Below, in pieces: positions 56,787 through 57,517 of a stretch of 57,517 bases of DNA. The DNA is from Clostridiales bacterium DTU069 (GTDB taxonomy: Bacteria; Bacillota; Clostridia; DSM-8532). The notes under the pieces are model-generated. The model saw only the letters and a list, made by a program, of their open reading frames with translations, was not told the DNA's origin and did not search any database. Numbering within the stretch: the stretch's first letter is position 1; every line of letters starts with the position of its first letter. The DNA is taken from contig LFRV01000074.1 in assembly GCA_001512485.1 (NCBI GenBank), positions 102,774 to 160,290 of the forward strand, written 5' to 3'. The position numbers and the translations under genes are program-made.

Positions 56787-57470
56787 ATGGACTATTTCAT
56801 CACGTTCCTTGAGGGAATTGTTACTTTTATATCGCCTTGCCTGCTGCCTATGCTGCCGGTATATGTTTCATATTTTGCCGCTCAGGACGACGGCAGCAGC
56901 AAAAACAGCGCACTTATCAACGCAATCGGTTTTGTCATGGGGTTTACCATCGTCTTTACGATCCTCGGAGCTTTTGCCGGCACCATCGGGAGATTTTTAA
57001 GGGAATACCGTCCGCTTGTCAATGCGGTTACGGGCGTAATAGTAATCCTCTTCGGATTAAACTTTATCGGAGTTATTAAACTGCCGTTTATCAATACGAT
57101 CCGTCAAATGAAAATGGATACCGCCAAGACAGGATTTTTTTCTTCGATCCTGTTCGGTATCGTATTTTCTGTCGGTTGGACGCCGTGTGTCGGGGTCTTT
57201 CTGGGCTCGGCCATTATGCTTGCCGCCTATGGCGGTGACAGCCTTAAAGGCGTTCTGATGCTTCTATGTTATTCGCTTGGTTTGGGAATCCCTTTTTTGG
57301 CAAGCGCCGTATTAATCGGAAGGCTGAAATCGGCTTTCGACTTTATTAAGAAAAATTACCGCATAATAAGTTTCGTATCGGGCGGGCTGCTTATCATTAC
57401 CGGAATATTGATGGCAACCGGTTTAATGTCGCGGTATCTGTCAATACTTTCAGGCGGCTCTGTTAACTAA
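56787..57470 (+). CDS. ccdA: CcdA-family thiol-disulfide membrane transporter
   Basis: A 227-residue membrane protein with six segments that carries reducing power from cytoplasmic thioredoxin to the outside. The redox Cys pair is C18 in FISPCLLPMLP and C134 in VGWTPCVGVFLG, in the conserved positions of the first and fourth segments. In Gram-positives it serves cytochrome c maturation, sporulation or extracytoplasmic redoxins. ATG 56787 has AAAGGAAA upstream; the frame runs 25 codons further. Confidence 0.93.
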   Translation: MDYFITFLEGIVTFISPCLLPMLPVYVSYFAAQDDGSSKNSALINAIGFVMGFTIVFTILGAFAGTIGRFLREYRPLVNAVTGVIVILFGLNFIGVIKLPFINTIRQMKMDTAKTGFFSSILFGIVFSVGWTPCVGVFLGSAIMLAAYGGDSLKGVLMLLCYSLGLGIPFLASAVLIGRLKSAFDFIKKNYRIISFVSGGLLIITGILMATGLMSRYLSILSGGSVN

Positions 57471-57472
57471 GT

Positions 57473-57517
57473 ATGAAAGAAATGAGACCTGAAAGACCTT
57501 TGGTAGGCAAAAAAAGA
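57473..57517 (+). CDS. Start of next gene, cut by window edge
   Basis: Fifteen codons (MKEMRPERPLVGKKR) begin two bases after the ccdA stop. The basic N-terminus would suit a membrane-anchored TlpA/ResA-type redoxin, the usual partner of ccdA, but the sequence is too short to identify. Confidence 0.5.
   Translation, partial: MKEMRPERPLVGKKR

Overview
The window comes from the chromosome of a low- to mid-GC Gram-positive anaerobe, most likely a polysaccharide-degrading member of the Clostridia. The evidence is the L21-Prp-L27-Obg cluster with an N-terminally extended L27, the clostridial TIGR03960 radical SAM/DUF2344/RNase G cluster, purine-rich Shine-Dalgarno sites, an SLH-anchored GHL10 glycosidase, a GH95 fucosidase, and Fe-S proteins paired with a Crp/Fnr regulator. 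The species cannot be named. No rRNA, tRNA, CRISPR array, phage or intact transposase gene was seen.

Layout. 1-3.5 kb: end of an endonuclease IV-family gene, then a membrane-anchored beta-propeller protein and a class A beta-lactamase-like serine hydrolase, both with Thr/Pro linkers. 3.9-6.0 kb: a LytTR response regulator and GHKL histidine kinase pair with no peptide gene nearby. 6.3-14.4 kb: housekeeping genes (obg, rpmA, prp, rplU with promoter and leader; a eukaryotic-type hexokinase; rng, DUF2344 and radical SAM). 14.5-21.8 kb: a five-gene operon of a sugar-binding-like lipoprotein, a HlyD-type adaptor lipoprotein, a 960-aa FtsX permease and two ATPases, the last with an AbrB-like tail. 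22.3-35.8 kb: a DUF89 protein, a chemoreceptor, serC, a 1667-aa alpha-2-macroglobulin-like protein without the thioester motif, a FapA/DUF342 protein and the SLH glycosidase.

35.9-37.0 kb is a gene-free mosaic of two repeat families: foldback MITE-like elements with perfect 16-bp inverted ends, and ~195-bp structured repeats with paired ends and compensatory changes. A third structured copy lies at 46.6 kb and a 56-bp MITE relic at 41.2 kb. 37-41 kb carries a CBS protein, a coiled-coil membrane protein, tatD and metG. 41-45 kb holds a Crp/Fe-S pair and a GntR-regulated ABC exporter with a perfect 38-bp operator-like palindrome. 45-50.4 kb has a sugar-phosphate isomerase-like protein, a macrodomain protein, and a small helical protein divergent from a VWA protein across a strong inverted repeat, then the GH95 fucosidase. 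50.5-57.5 kb has a membrane protein/winged-helix pair, an Lsa-type ABC-F gene behind a long leader with two terminators, a DHHW/MBOAT acyl-transfer pair with its own leader terminator, and ccdA with the start of the next gene.

Most promising for novelty are the structured repeat family, the ABC-F leader (with an unexplained Cys-rich reading frame), the two-ATPase export operon, and the macrodomain/helical/VWA neighbourhood. All assignments rest on reading motifs by eye; no database search was possible.
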